64,000 bases of DNA, taken from the NCBI GenBank assembly GCA_026929865.2, contig CM049396.1, positions 27,670,501 to 27,734,500 on the forward strand. The letters are read 5' to 3'. This stretch comes from Hyperoplus lanceolatus. Lineage: Eukaryota; Chordata; Actinopteri; Uranoscopiformes; Ammodytidae. The notes under the pieces are model-generated. The model had not been told where the DNA came from. It made no database searches and worked only from the letters and a program-made list of their open reading frames with translations. Below, in pieces: positions 30,201 to 42,300 of the stretch; position 1 is the stretch's first letter; each line of letters starts with the position of its first letter. Position numbers and translations under genes: made by a program.

Positions 30201-32041
30201 TGTGTGTGTGTGTGTGTGTATGTATTAGATGGTGTGGTCCTGGATGGGGATGACCCAGAGCATATCCAGTGGGTGTACCAGAGATCCCTGCAGAGGGCAG
30301 CAGAGTTCAGCATTACAGGAGTCACATACAGACTAACCCAGGGTGAGCAAACATAGCACATCTATGTGTCACCACCAGAACAGAGCTACGATTCTTGCAA
30401 CTGTTCTGGGAGATGAGTCAAAGAAGCAAGCACACGGAAAACTGTTGCTGTTTGAAGCATTTGGGAAGTTTGGTATCTTGCTACAACAAGCTACTGTACT
30501 GATTTTGAAGTTACTGAACGGTCTGGTCAGAAGATTTAGATAGCTTTTGATTGATTGATTGATTGATTTTATTTGACCATTTTGATATAAAATATAAACA
30601 GTAGTCTGTGTCAAACATTAAAATACATAACTAGTCAGGGATGACACAAAAAAGCCCAAAGGCTTATTTACATTGTGGTCCCTGCTTACATCTTTGATTT
30701 CCCATTTTATAAGCAAGCTAAACACATTTTCCTATTGGAATGTTGCAGGCGTTGTAAAGAGGATAATCCCAGCTGTAGCCTCTACAAATGCTGTCATAGC
30801 TGGTAAGTAGCAGAGACTGTCAAGGTGCTTTTAGTAGAGACCTGTGGACCTGATGCCTTCATGAAAGACTGTACGCCTTGCCAAATAAGAGTTAATCATT
30901 TCCAAACAATTGAGTACTATATTGACTTTATGTAAACAGAACTTTCTACCCGGACATAACACTTTTTTTCTCCCTGATTTATTTGACCCAGCTGCTTGCG
31001 CAACAGAGGTTTTCAAAATAGCATCAAGGTGAGTGTACAGGTGCTGGAGCCATATGCACATAGTGACAATGTTTATAATAAACCACAGGTGCCTTTGACT
31101 GTTTCTCATGAAATTACCTTTTGCATCTGCAGTGCCTATATACCTCTCAATAATTACATGGTCTTCAATGATGTCGACGGCCTGTATACCTACACTTTTG
31201 AAGCAGAACGGAAGGTTTGTCCCTGAATTTCAACTGTCGTTTCATGATTGCCACAGTGATAAAGTTGCCTTTTTGTATAGCACATGTTTCTGTTCACTTC
31301 TGATGCAGGATAACTGTTTAGCCTGTAGCCAAGTACCTCTGGACCTGCACTTTTCTCCATCTTCCAAACTCCAGGAGGTTTTGGACTACTTAACTGAAAG
31401 TGCTTCCCTGTAAGTTGGCTTTTATTACGAATTAATTACTAGACTGTATCACCCTTCCTAAATTCTGCTCACGGTCAGATTTACTTGTGTGATTCTTAGA
31501 TGTACTCATTGCACATTGTCTTCAATAACCAAACATATTTTTTTATTTTATTTTTTAGACAAATGAAATCACCTGCTATAACAGCAACAGTGGAAGGAAA
31601 GAACAAAACATTATATTTACCGGTAATAAACCCCACCCTGGGTTCACACTGTTTTGTGCTTTCAGTTCGGTCTCATGTTAATGACTGAGGTTTGTCGTGA
31701 TGAAATTATTAATCAGCATGCAATCATGTACGTTTTTGTTTGAGCTGGCATGAATTGGTATTTTGTTTTACAGTCTGTCGCTTCAATTGAGCAGAGGACG
31801 CGGCCAAATCTGTCCAAAACTCTGAAGGGTGAGGTGCTTTCTTTACTGAATAGGTTTCCTAGAAATGGCAATGCCTACACTCTGAACGAATGTCCAGACG
31901 AATAGACGGTGCATATGCTGACTCACCTATGTTATGAATATGTTTTTTCCAGAGTTGGGGCTAAATGACGGACAAGAGCTGGCTGTAGCTGATGTCACCA
32001 CACCTCAAACCATGTTGTTCAGACTCGACTTTACCTCATAG
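27261..32041 (+). CDS. uba3: NEDD8-activating enzyme E1 catalytic subunit (UBA3), 18 exons, complete
   Basis: UBA3 pairs with NAE1 to adenylate NEDD8, form a thioester and pass NEDD8 to UBE2M/UBE2F for cullin activation. Coding exons: 27261-27280, 27404-27442, 28174-28294, 28405-28485, 28600-28682, 28772-28852, 29071-29114, 29520-29584, 29704-29859, 29970-30072, 30229-30342, 30749-30802, 30992-31028, 31133-31214, 31309-31409, 31559-31622, 31774-31828, 31953-32041. They total 1389 nt, or 462 aa against 463 in human as I recall. Visible features are the N-terminal EKKRRR, the nucleotide loop [10 protein letters not shown] (residues 73-82), [16 protein letters not shown], the catalytic cysteine in [17 protein letters not shown] (about residue 236), and the C-terminal ubiquitin-fold domain ending LDFTS. 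Introns are short, 80-1000 bp. Exon 2 uses donor GTTAGT, and intron 6 is U12-type (separate entry). All key residues are intact. Confidence 0.97.
28853..29070 (+). other. uba3: U12-type (minor spliceosome) intron 6 of uba3
   Basis: The donor reads GTATCCTTTT, matching the U12 consensus RTATCCTTT exactly. CTCCTTAAC at 29051-29059 matches the U12 branch site TTCCTTAAC in 8 of 9 positions. The likely branch adenosine at 29058 lies 12 nt before the end of the intron, inside the usual U12 window. The intron ends in AG. The reading frame (VVP|HFKKIQ) confirms that this donor is the one used. All other uba3, tmf1 and eogt introns that I placed look U2-type. Confidence 0.92.
30200..30221. repeat. Short (GT)n in uba3 intron 10
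   Basis: About 20 bp of TG repeat just upstream of exon 11; it may serve as part of the pyrimidine/GU-rich acceptor context. Confidence 0.8.
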
Positions 32042-32501
32042 GATGAACTCAACACTCCCACAACCATCTGATGTCATTTTTGTTTTTTTTGGCCAACTAT
32101 GACTTGATGAAGAACATTTAAAATGGCCTAAAAACTAGGAACAGTTTACAGTGTATTCAGTCACAGTGTAAATGGCTATTGCTCATTGCATTGTTTTAAA
32201 GTACTTATTGACAAAAGTTATTGTTTTGCACTGAAAAGCCAAATCATAGTTTATAACTTGTCATGTTTTGGTGATACACGGTCTGCAAATGTTGAGGATT
32301 TCTGCATTAATGTATAATCTGCACTACAACCTAGTGAGCATGGTGCAAACCAAGAGACAGGCATCGGTTACTTTGGAAAATATTATTCTGTATTTGTTCT
32401 GGTTTTGGATATTTTGAATATTTATTTATTCCAACAGTTTTTTAGTTTCAGTACCCACTGCAGTGGTAATCAATAGGCACTGATAATATTGTGTGAACTG
32501 G

Positions 32502-32507
32502 AATAAA
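32502..32507 (+). terminator. uba3: uba3 polyadenylation signal AATAAA
   Basis: Canonical AATAAA about 460 bp after the uba3 stop codon, followed by a T-rich/GT-rich stretch (tgtctgttttctttatg). It is the best 3' end candidate before tmf1. Confidence 0.7.
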
Positions 32508-33370
32508 ATGTTTTTCTTACAAACTGTCTGTTTTCTTTATGTTCTTACATATATTTCTGGAAGTGCAATAAGACTTACTCAAAGGTGTTAAGCATCTAGG
32601 ATAGAGGTCTAAAGGCAATATCTACTTTGCTTTAGAGGTGTTTGTTTACATGTATCAATACAGAGCCTTTAATTTCCAAGCTACGAGCTAACAATCGTTA
32701 GATCAAATATTAAAATTAATAAAGATGAAAGGTTGGTTGGCATGCATGCAAGAAGTTGGTGGACTTTGCAGGATCTCCCTATACCAAATGGACCGTCTCT
32801 CAGTTTTTCTGGCCCAGACAACCCGGATCATGACGTCATGGTGCTACGTGGAAAGGAAGTAGCGAGCAGGCTAATGCAAGCTTGGCTACAAGTTGAGAGC
32901 GATCAAAACAAACGATGACTGCGGAGCGAAGGAGCCGAAAAAAGCTTGGATTTACCTTGGGAATGCGTTTGCTTTGATAGCCTTTGTAGAGTTGTGGACG
33001 CAGTATTAGCGATAGCTGTGTTTGTACATAACTGACCCGTAGATATTATGGTATTTTGAGTGCAGAGCGGCCAGCTGAGCGAGCTGTACCTAGGTCTGGG
33101 ATATTTAAATGCTGCCACTCTATACTTACGTTATGCTTTAGCTAACGTACAGCTGGGCTAACTAGCCAAGTGGTAGCTAGCTGTCAACATAGATTTTCTG
33201 GACGGAACAACATTTCTTATTGCGAGATATTGTTCGCACCAAGTTATCGTTGATAAGGGAAAATTCAGATACATTTAAAGTGACTATCTTTGTGTGGGCA
33301 CGCCAATTTTCCTTCAAGTTCCGCGTGACAGTTTCTATACTTGGTCAAGCTTGCTAGCTTTATAGTCAAA
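32508..33370 (+). promoter_or_regulatory. tmf1: uba3-tmf1 spacer with probable tmf1 promoter and 5' UTR
   Basis: About 860 bp separate the uba3 poly(A) signal from the tmf1 start codon. The spacer contains a full palindromic cAMP-response element, TGACGTCA, at 32831-32838, and an ETS-type GGAAGT about 20 bp downstream. The sequence after this becomes GC-richer and reads like a 5' leader. The transcription start was not determined. Confidence 0.5.
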
Positions 33371-36300
33371 ATGAGTTGGTTCAACACGTCTCACCTTTCC
33401 AGCTTCGCTAAACAAGCTTTAAATACAGCTCAGAAGTCAATCGACCGAGTTCTGGATATCCAAGAAGAGGACCAATGGGGTGACACAGTCGTAATGCCCT
33501 TCGATGGTAGGTACTGCAACATAGGGCGTTAATAGCTAATGTTGCCATATGCACAATTTTGAATTACTGTTAAAACCGGTACCATTTCTTTCCTCCCAGA
33601 TACATTGCCTGGAAAGCTGTCATTAAGTGGAGGATGGGGAATGGCACAGTGGGAGGCACCCCCAGAAGAAAGGAGCACCACTCCTCCTCCTTCCTCTGAG
33701 GCCATCACCACTCCTGTCACCCGCACAGTTGTGGACGAATCTGCAAACTTCTTCAGTGCCTTTTTGTTACCCGGAGACGTACAAGGTGTCACCAACGACC
33801 AGGTGGTGTCCGTACCCCCTGCTAAGTCTCAGAGGAGGCCCCGGGAGAAGGGAAAGAAAAATAAAGAGGCTGTGGTTCAAAAAGAAGAGGAGACTCAAGA
33901 GCCAGCACCTTTTGATGAGAGTTATGAGGATCAGACGTTTGATGAGAGTGAATCAGTGGAGTCCTCTCCGGCAGCACCTTATGCAGACACTATCCTCCTG
34001 GTGCCGCTTTCTCCTGATTCGTCTCCCACCACAGATCTTCCTTGTAACCCTGACAATAGCCAAACGAGCACTGTAAAAACAGATGAAGGATCAACGGATC
34101 CTTTTGACCCAAAAACAGATCTGTCTCAGACTCCATCAGATGAACAGGTTGGGCAGGATACCACGGATTCATCTGAGCCTCCTGCTGTCACTTGTGAACC
34201 TGAGAGCTCTACCCCTTCAGATCCTTCGCCCTCTCCTTCGCCCAAAGAAGCTCTCGCTGAGCAAAAAGACTCCAAATCTGAGGACCGTCAAACTGATACC
34301 CCCTCTCCTCCAGTCAGTGCTTTCTCCTCGGGAACCTCTACCACCAGTGACATTGAAGTGCTCGACCACGAGTCTGTGCTCAGCGAGAGCTCGGCCAGCT
34401 CCCGACAGGAAACAGGGGAGAGCAAGTCTGGCCTTCACCTGATGCAGGGCTCCTTCCAGCTTCTCTCTGCCTCCACCTGTGGAGACTTCCCCCGTCTGGA
34501 GGACTACTCCAAACTCACAGAGAGCTGCGGCTCTTCCTCGGACGCATTTGAGCGCATAGATTCCTTCAGCGTGCAGTCACTGGATAGCCGGAGTGTGAGC
34601 GAGGTCAACTCGGACGATGACAGCCCCGGCAGTCGGACACTAGCGTCAGTCACGGCGGGCTCAGCTCCTTTAATTGAGTCCTCAGCTGGATCTCAGAACA
34701 AGCAGGAACATGGAGCGCTGGAGAAGGAAGGAGAGGAGGAAAGAGAGGGATTGGAGGATGAGGAGGAAGAAGAAGGCTTTACTGAAACGATGAGGGAGCA
34801 GTCGCCGGATGAGATGGAGGAGAGTGGAAGAAGTGCCACGCCTGTTAATAGTGAGCAGCCCGAAGAGTTGCTGGACTTGCAAGATCAGGAATCTGAGGCT
34901 AATGTCACACTGGGTGATCCCCTAACCTGCACAGCTGAAGAGCAGAACACTCCACCAATCACAGAAGAGATGAAAAGTTTCTCGACAGTTCAGATTTTGG
35001 AGCTACAAAAGGTAACTGTTGCTAGTGTATTACTATGAAGATGCTAGTACAATGTAACAATCTCAAAAGTACAAGAACAATGTTTATCCTAAGTCTAAGT
35101 CATTCATCAAAAATGACATATATAACTATGTAGTTATCACAAAGCAACATCCATACATTTTCAAAAGTAACAACAAAGGCCCTTAAGCTAACTCAGTAGT
35201 TTTTGCATAGCCTTCTGTAGAATGCAAAATAGCCTAGAGGTTAATAGCTTTGCTAGACTCTTGTGTTATATTTCCATTTCAGCTTTGTATTTTTCCTAGC
35301 TTGCTTTACAGAGCAACACTTGTGTTTTTCCTGATAGCTTGTATCCCAACTTTGCCCGGTGGTTGACAGCCATTGGACACTATTGTATTTTAAATGCACA
35401 TATTTGATTTTTTGTTCTAAAATATCAGAATTTCCCTAGCCTGACATTGCCCACCTACCTACTTCCGCTCAATTTTCATTTCACTTCAGTAGTCAGTCGG
35501 GGGCTGCGGTGCATTCATTTGTTCCTGCTTGTCCAGATTTTTGGATGTCCAATCAGCGAACCGAGGGAGCGGCTGAGAACGATGACGTCGAAGTCGCGCT
35601 CCTTCATATTCGGAACTCAGAAATTTCCGACTTTGTAGTTCCGAGTTCCGACCTGTCTGTGTTTCAGTGCATCTGCTCGGGAAAGTATGGACGCCTACAA
35701 CCTTTCTCATCCAAATAACTAAACAAATAAAGTACGATGGTCTGGTTGGACCAAGCTATAATCCCCCCCCCCCCCTCCATAAGTCCCAAAATGTGTTATG
35801 CTATATGAAGAAGGTAATCGTTAAACTCTTTAAACAATACCACTCTGCTTTCCTTATAAATAAGTTTGGTGCTCAAATAAAAATGCAAAAATTCTTTGTT
35901 GACATGTTGTAGGTGATTGATGAGCTGTCAGGCCGCCTGGAGAAGAGAGAAGCCCAGCTGCTGGCAGTCAGCAAAGGAAAGGCCAAGCTGGAAGAGGAGT
36001 GTGACAATCTGAAAGAGTAAGCACATGGCACACACATCTAGGTCACAATGGCGCTGTAGATATTTTCATAATAAAGCTGTTTTCCAGGTCAGATGAGGCT
36101 ACATTACACTGTATAATGTTGTTTTCTATGAAACTATCAAATGGCATGATTATGTTGAACTGTACATTAAGCTATGTTGAAGCCTCTTTCTGTCTAATAA
36201 AGCATCAAAAATGACATAATGTAATACTTTTTTCAGTTTTTAATGTAATGTGCTTTTGTTACATTAAAAACTGAAAAATGATAACGTTATTGGCAGTTAT

Positions 36301-39300
36301 TGCACGTTATCGGTGGTTATAACACAACTGGTTGCAACAATAACATTTCAAATTTTTATTTATATACATTTAGTTAGTTAGTTAGTTTTAGTTATTTAGT
36401 TAGTTAGTTTTATTATTTGTCACATACGCAATTGCACAGGGCAATGCATAGTGAAATTCTTGTGTACGAGTCCGGCTGTCATTCAACTAAAGTGCAAGAT
36501 TTGATTATAAAAATGATTGGGTGGTCACTGGGTGGTGGGCTAAGTGACATTGTCAGTCTGGTTTAACAGTCTGATGGCCTGAGGAAAGAAACTCCTCCTC
36601 ATCCTCTCTGTGTTGGCCTTCAGCAGAAAACAGACTGTTGTTGGGGTGGCTGGCAACAACAGTCTTTTTACCCAGGGAGATACTACCGTCTGCTTTATAA
36701 ACTTATGTAATAATTTATTTCACTACAAGAAAGAAATACTGTTTAAAACTGCAAGTCCTTTTTTCATTCATTCATGTCACTCTGATTGTTGAGAGCAGAA
36801 AATAGTTTAGTTGCACCATCTTGGCCTTGGTTGTGTACATTTCGACAAGGAGCTCTTGCACTAATGAGTCTGTTTGTCTTCCAGTGAAGTGGTCAGCCTG
36901 AAGGAGGAGACCTCCACTGTCCAGTCCCTGAAGGAAGAGTTCACCCAGCGCATAGCAGATACAGAGAGGAAGGCTCAGCTGGCCTGCAAAGAAAGAGACA
37001 TAGCCAAGAAGGTAACTTCCCCAAAGCTTTATTTGTACTATTAGTATGAAGTTTTTTTTAAGACTAAGCCATATTTATCTACTTCAATGTTAAATTCTCA
37101 AATCTAACATGTATAGTAAAAGATTGGTGTCACAGAGGACATTTTTCAATGTTACAGGAAATAAAGGGCTTGCGAGAAGAGCTTTCTACAAGGCTCCATC
37201 CCAGTGATACAATGGAGATCATCAAAGAGAAGGAAGAGCAGATCCGAGGGCTGCTGGAAGAAGGTAAGACTAATTCAAAGTAGCAGCTTATATTTTGTCA
37301 CCTGTGCACAGTCAAGAAAATATGAAACATAAATCCAGTCCATAGAAAATTATTTACAAGTGTCTCGAGATATAAACATAAATAATGCATATGTCAATCT
37401 TTATACCTTGTCACTGAAGTATACAATAACATCCTATCACTTTTAGGTGAAAAGCTGTCCAAGCAGCAGCTACAGCACAGTAACATCATCAAGAAGCTGC
37501 GTTCCAAGGAGAAGGATAGCGACACCAGGATCACCAAGCAACAGAAGAAAGTCCAGGAGCAGGAGGAGGAGCTCCGCCAACTGCAGCAGGTCAGTGAAAC
37601 CTCTTGCCCTCTAGTCTAAAACTAGAGACTAATAGCAGCACTTTTAACAGAGAACTTAAACAACAGCTCAAATCAAATCAACAGTGCTCACACAAATAAT
37701 TTACAACTGGTGTATTGTTTGATCATGCTGCCTTTGTTTTACTCTACGTAGCCTATATATATATATTTGACTTATTATATTGCTGCTCTGTACTCCATTG
37801 TATACTGCATTTTTACTCTTTTAATTGTCAGTTTTTATCAGTATTTTGATCTTGTTTTTGTTTTGACTTGTTTATTGTGTTGTTTTTAAAAGCCTCCTGT
37901 GGACAGGGGCCTATTGCATAAAACTAGGATAAGGGATTAACCTAGGATATTTCGGTTAGCCTGGCTTGCGTTAGCCATGATCCGGTTGCATAAAAGCGGA
38001 GGGACATAAATTACCCTGGAGATTTATCCTTTACGTTTAGCCTGGTCGGGACCAGGCTAAACGTAAAGGATAAACTTATTCTGTTGCCTGATTGGCTCAG
38101 TCAGCTGTCACTCCGATCTGATATCAAGGTGTTTAACAGTTATTCCATGATCTTCTGTGTATTGCTTTATTTTCATTAGCCTGTTTTAAGGTACCACATA
38201 AAAGACTGCATTGTCATTTAGTTAAATAGTCCTTTTTTATTTATTTAACCTGAACCATTTATAATTAACTTAATTATAATTAGATTAAGATGCAATGATA
38301 TAAATTATAATAATTGATGTTCAATATTGCAGGCTATATTTATACAATTGATTATCGATGGCAGATGACATTGCAAGTGTGGGTCAAATAAATTCACTTT
38401 GTACTTATCACTATATCGAGGTGCATCTAAAACAAAATTCAATATCAATGAAAAATTCCTTTTTTCTGTAATTGAATTCAGAAAGTGAAACTTAAATATA
38501 TTATAGAAATTCATTACACATGGAGTGAAATTAATCTAGAATAAACATACTTTTCAGAAGGTCGACATTTCTGTATTATAAATCCTTTTTCTGATTGTAT
38601 GTAACATCCATGATCAATCAATCATCCAAAAAAAAGGCCTGACATATTTCACTTTGTGTAATGAATCTATGAAAGTTTAACTTTTTGAATGGACTTTCCA
38701 TGATATTCAATTTTTTAGATGCACCTGCAGACTGCTCACTGTCAACTATTTTATCATAAAACAACGCAGGGACATCAAGAACAGTTGGCAGAGAATACAT
38801 CTCCTGTATGAAATGAACTGCCCCCTCACTTACGGTTTATACTAGCAAGGCATTGAGGGAAAATGGTCCGTCTTTTCCATTTTTCCATCAGTAAATCTGT
38901 GTTCGATCTTTGGGTCTACTTCTGAAAGCTGTGGGCTGGCACTTAACAGAATTACTTAAACCTGGCTTGACAAAGCAGCCCCTTTACATCCTGGATTGGC
39001 ATTTATGCAATTGACTTATCCAAAGTGCCCAGGCTAGACTTTGTCAAGGCTGGCTTTATCAATCATCCTGGATGTCTTTATTCCACTTTTATGCAATAGG
39101 CCCCTGGTGTTGTAAACTAGCATTTATGCTAATACACTGAAAACATTGCATCTGGTTCGTCCAATGTCATTGTCATGTCCATACACAAATAAAATCAAAT
39201 CAAATCAATAAATAAACAAAGTGGAGTTGACCGGTCAAGGTTTAATGTTAAAAAATAATGGTTTGCAAATTGACTCCCAAATGCACTCAGACCTATCTTA

Positions 39301-42300
39301 TTGCTGCTGGTGCTAGTTTTCTTAGGGATTATGGTACCTTGCAGGTTTAGCATAATGGTGGAATAAGCAGAATGGGTTGTTTTAAAGTCATTTGTTGGTT
39401 GAAGTTTTACAGTGAATAAGACATTTAGTAAAGGGTTTGTTGAAAAAGAAAACCCTCAACAAACAACGTAATAACATCTCTTAACAATACTGCGTGGGCT
39501 GACAAATGCATGGAATGCTTTATTTTATTGATTTAGGGCCTCTGAATGTCATGCACTGGGTATTGGTTTACCACGAGTCATTACTGTTATGTCTGATGTC
39601 CTCCACTCCACCATATAAACCTATTTCAAATATAATTTGTTTATTCTAAAGACTTACCATGTGTTCCTCAGTTACTTTTTAGGATTATGTTGAGTATAAG
39701 CATGGTTGTAATCATGGCCATGCCGCATGTGTTTAGTTTGTAGAGGGGAAGGAGGAGGTGGAGAAACAGCACAGGGAGAACATCAAGAAGCTGAACGCTG
39801 TGGTGGAGCGGCAGGAGAAGGAGCTGAGCAGGCTGCAGATAGACTCTGAGGAGCTGCAGGAGAAGAACAGGAGCGTCCAGGCTGCTCTGGACAAAACATA
39901 TAAGTAAACACTGACACACCCTGCCTTGTACACAGAATATGATCAAACAGAGCTCTTATTGTAAACACAACCTCACTAGCCCACCTATTGTATTGTACTT
40001 CACATTTCACATTATATTATTTTATGTTTCGTGTAAGTGCGTACCAAGTAGTTTGAAAGTGACATATTTATTGTGTGTTACTAAAAACTGTTTATTGGAT
40101 TTTAAATGACTTAAAAAAAAACTAAATTTAGGTTAATTTGTCCACTTCCCGGTGCCCTGCCAGATCATCGGTATAGCACGTACTATTAAGGCAAAAGTCC
40201 TTGTCCCAGCGGGCCCTGGTTCAACTCCGGCCCGGGCTGTTTACTTGATGTCCTCCCCCTATCTCTCCCCATTTAAACCAAGTGCTTAATAGTATCCAAT
40301 AAAGGTGAAAACTACAAAATAGAAATATATATTTGAAAATAAATGTATAAACTAGTTTTAAGGGGATAGAAAGTAATCATGGAAATGAACATAAACTTAA
40401 TTTATATATCAATACCCCATTGTATTGTAATTCTAAATTGTTTCATTTTAAACCCAAGTACAGGGCCAAACAACAACAAATCTTTCACTGTGCTTTGCAA
40501 ATATAGATGGCACTGTGAAGGGTTTTGACATTCCACTTCTACATCTTTGTTGTCAGGGAGCTGGCAGAACTTCACAAGTCGAATGCCAGCAGAGCCAGCA
40601 AGGCAGAAGAAGCAGCTCAGAGCAGGGATTCACAGGTGAAGGAGCAGCTGGGCCTGGCTCTTGAGAAGGCCCAGGAGGAGGCCAGGATGCAGCAGGAGGC
40701 CCTGGCTGATCAGGTAACACAGGCTAATGCTGTAGACACACACAATGGAACAATGTGTCTGCTTTGCTTGTAAGTAAAGTGTTGAAAATCACTAGGGCAT
40801 TTTGTAGATCATTTTGTTGGAGATGCTATGCAGGCCATGAATAAACGTGAGGCAACAATTTCGATACATTTTTTTCTTGTATTTACACATCTATGATAAT
40901 TTGGTTCATTTAGCAAATAGATTAAAGTAAGCAAAGTCAGACCATTTTGTGATTGATATTCCTAACAGTGTTTTATTTTTTCTACACTACACAATTTCTA
41001 TAATCACTGCCCATTTAAACAGGACATGCTTTATTAACTATTTCTAATGTTGTGTACAGGTGGCCGACCTGAGAGTGGCTCTGCAGAGGGCTGAGCAACA
41101 GCAAGCAAGGAAAGAAGATTATTTGAAGGAGGAAATCAGTGAGCTGCAGCAGGTAACACAATGTAATGGTTAGAAGGTGTCCAACCTAGCTGATTCCTTT
41201 TGAGGCAAACAGACAACTGTTTTTTTTATATAGCTCAATATCACAAATAGCCATTTTCCCCAGTGGGCTTCACAGTCCATATACAATATGACACCCCCTG
41301 CTCTTAGACCCTTGACTCGACTGAGAGAACGATTCCCAAAAAAGAACCCCTCTCTCAGGACGAACAGACATGCAATAGATGTACAGAACAGACCAACAGA
41401 AAAATCTCAAAGGAACACAAATGTTAATAATCTTTATTAAATGAATAGTCATAGTCAATTGGCAGGGAGAGGATTTATTCAATGCTTGCCATTTTTTTCC
41501 ATATTGTCTTCCACAGAGGCTTCAGGAGGCAGAGGCTAGGAACCAGGAGCTCAGTCAGAGTGTTACCTCGGCAACAAGGCCCCTCCTGCGACAGATTGAG
41601 AACTTACAGGCCTCATTGGGCGGCCAGACAGCATCCTGGGAAAAACTGGAGAAGAGCATCTCTGATAGGCTAGGTAAGAGGCAGGAGTTGGACTGTATCT
41701 GTAAAACAATTAAGAGCGTGCAGAATGCACAAAGTCGGTTCTTTCTCATCCTTAATCCCCCTTTTCTTTTTCACAGTGGATGCCCAGGCACAGCTGGCTG
41801 TTGCCGTGGAGAAGGAGAGATCAGCAACAGAAGAACTGCTGAACATCAAGTCCCAGCTGACCTCTCTGGACTCCCAGAATTCCCTGCTGCGACAGGAGAA
41901 GGCCCGAATCCAGGCTCAGCTGGAGACTGAGAAAAACAAGAGAGACAAACTGGAGGACGATAGCAGCAGGTAACAAAAGATAAAATGAAGGTCTGCACAG
42001 TTAAAGCTGCAGTTGAGAGTTTTTTTACTGTAATATTTGGCAAAACTGTCATAATAGCCATTCAGCTATATGTAGGTGAAGTGGTCTGAAAATATTTTTT
42101 TATCACTTTGCTCCCCCCTGCCTCTGTGTGCTCCCCCCCAAAATTGCCACCGCTCATGTTAATTTTGACCAATCAGAGCGAGGTCAGATTCTCCGTCCTT
42201 ATTGGCTGTGGGACCTTGGCAACGACATTGATGCGTCAGTTGCGTGAGCGTTCACGACCCTAGCAGTCTGACACTAGCCTACTGTTTGGTACTAGGCTAC

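Noticed and set aside
30545-30680. (GATT)n followed by 'ttttatttgaccattttgat' as a possible mobile element
   Set aside because: It resembles a repeat tail seen in fish, but neither borders nor a family could be established.
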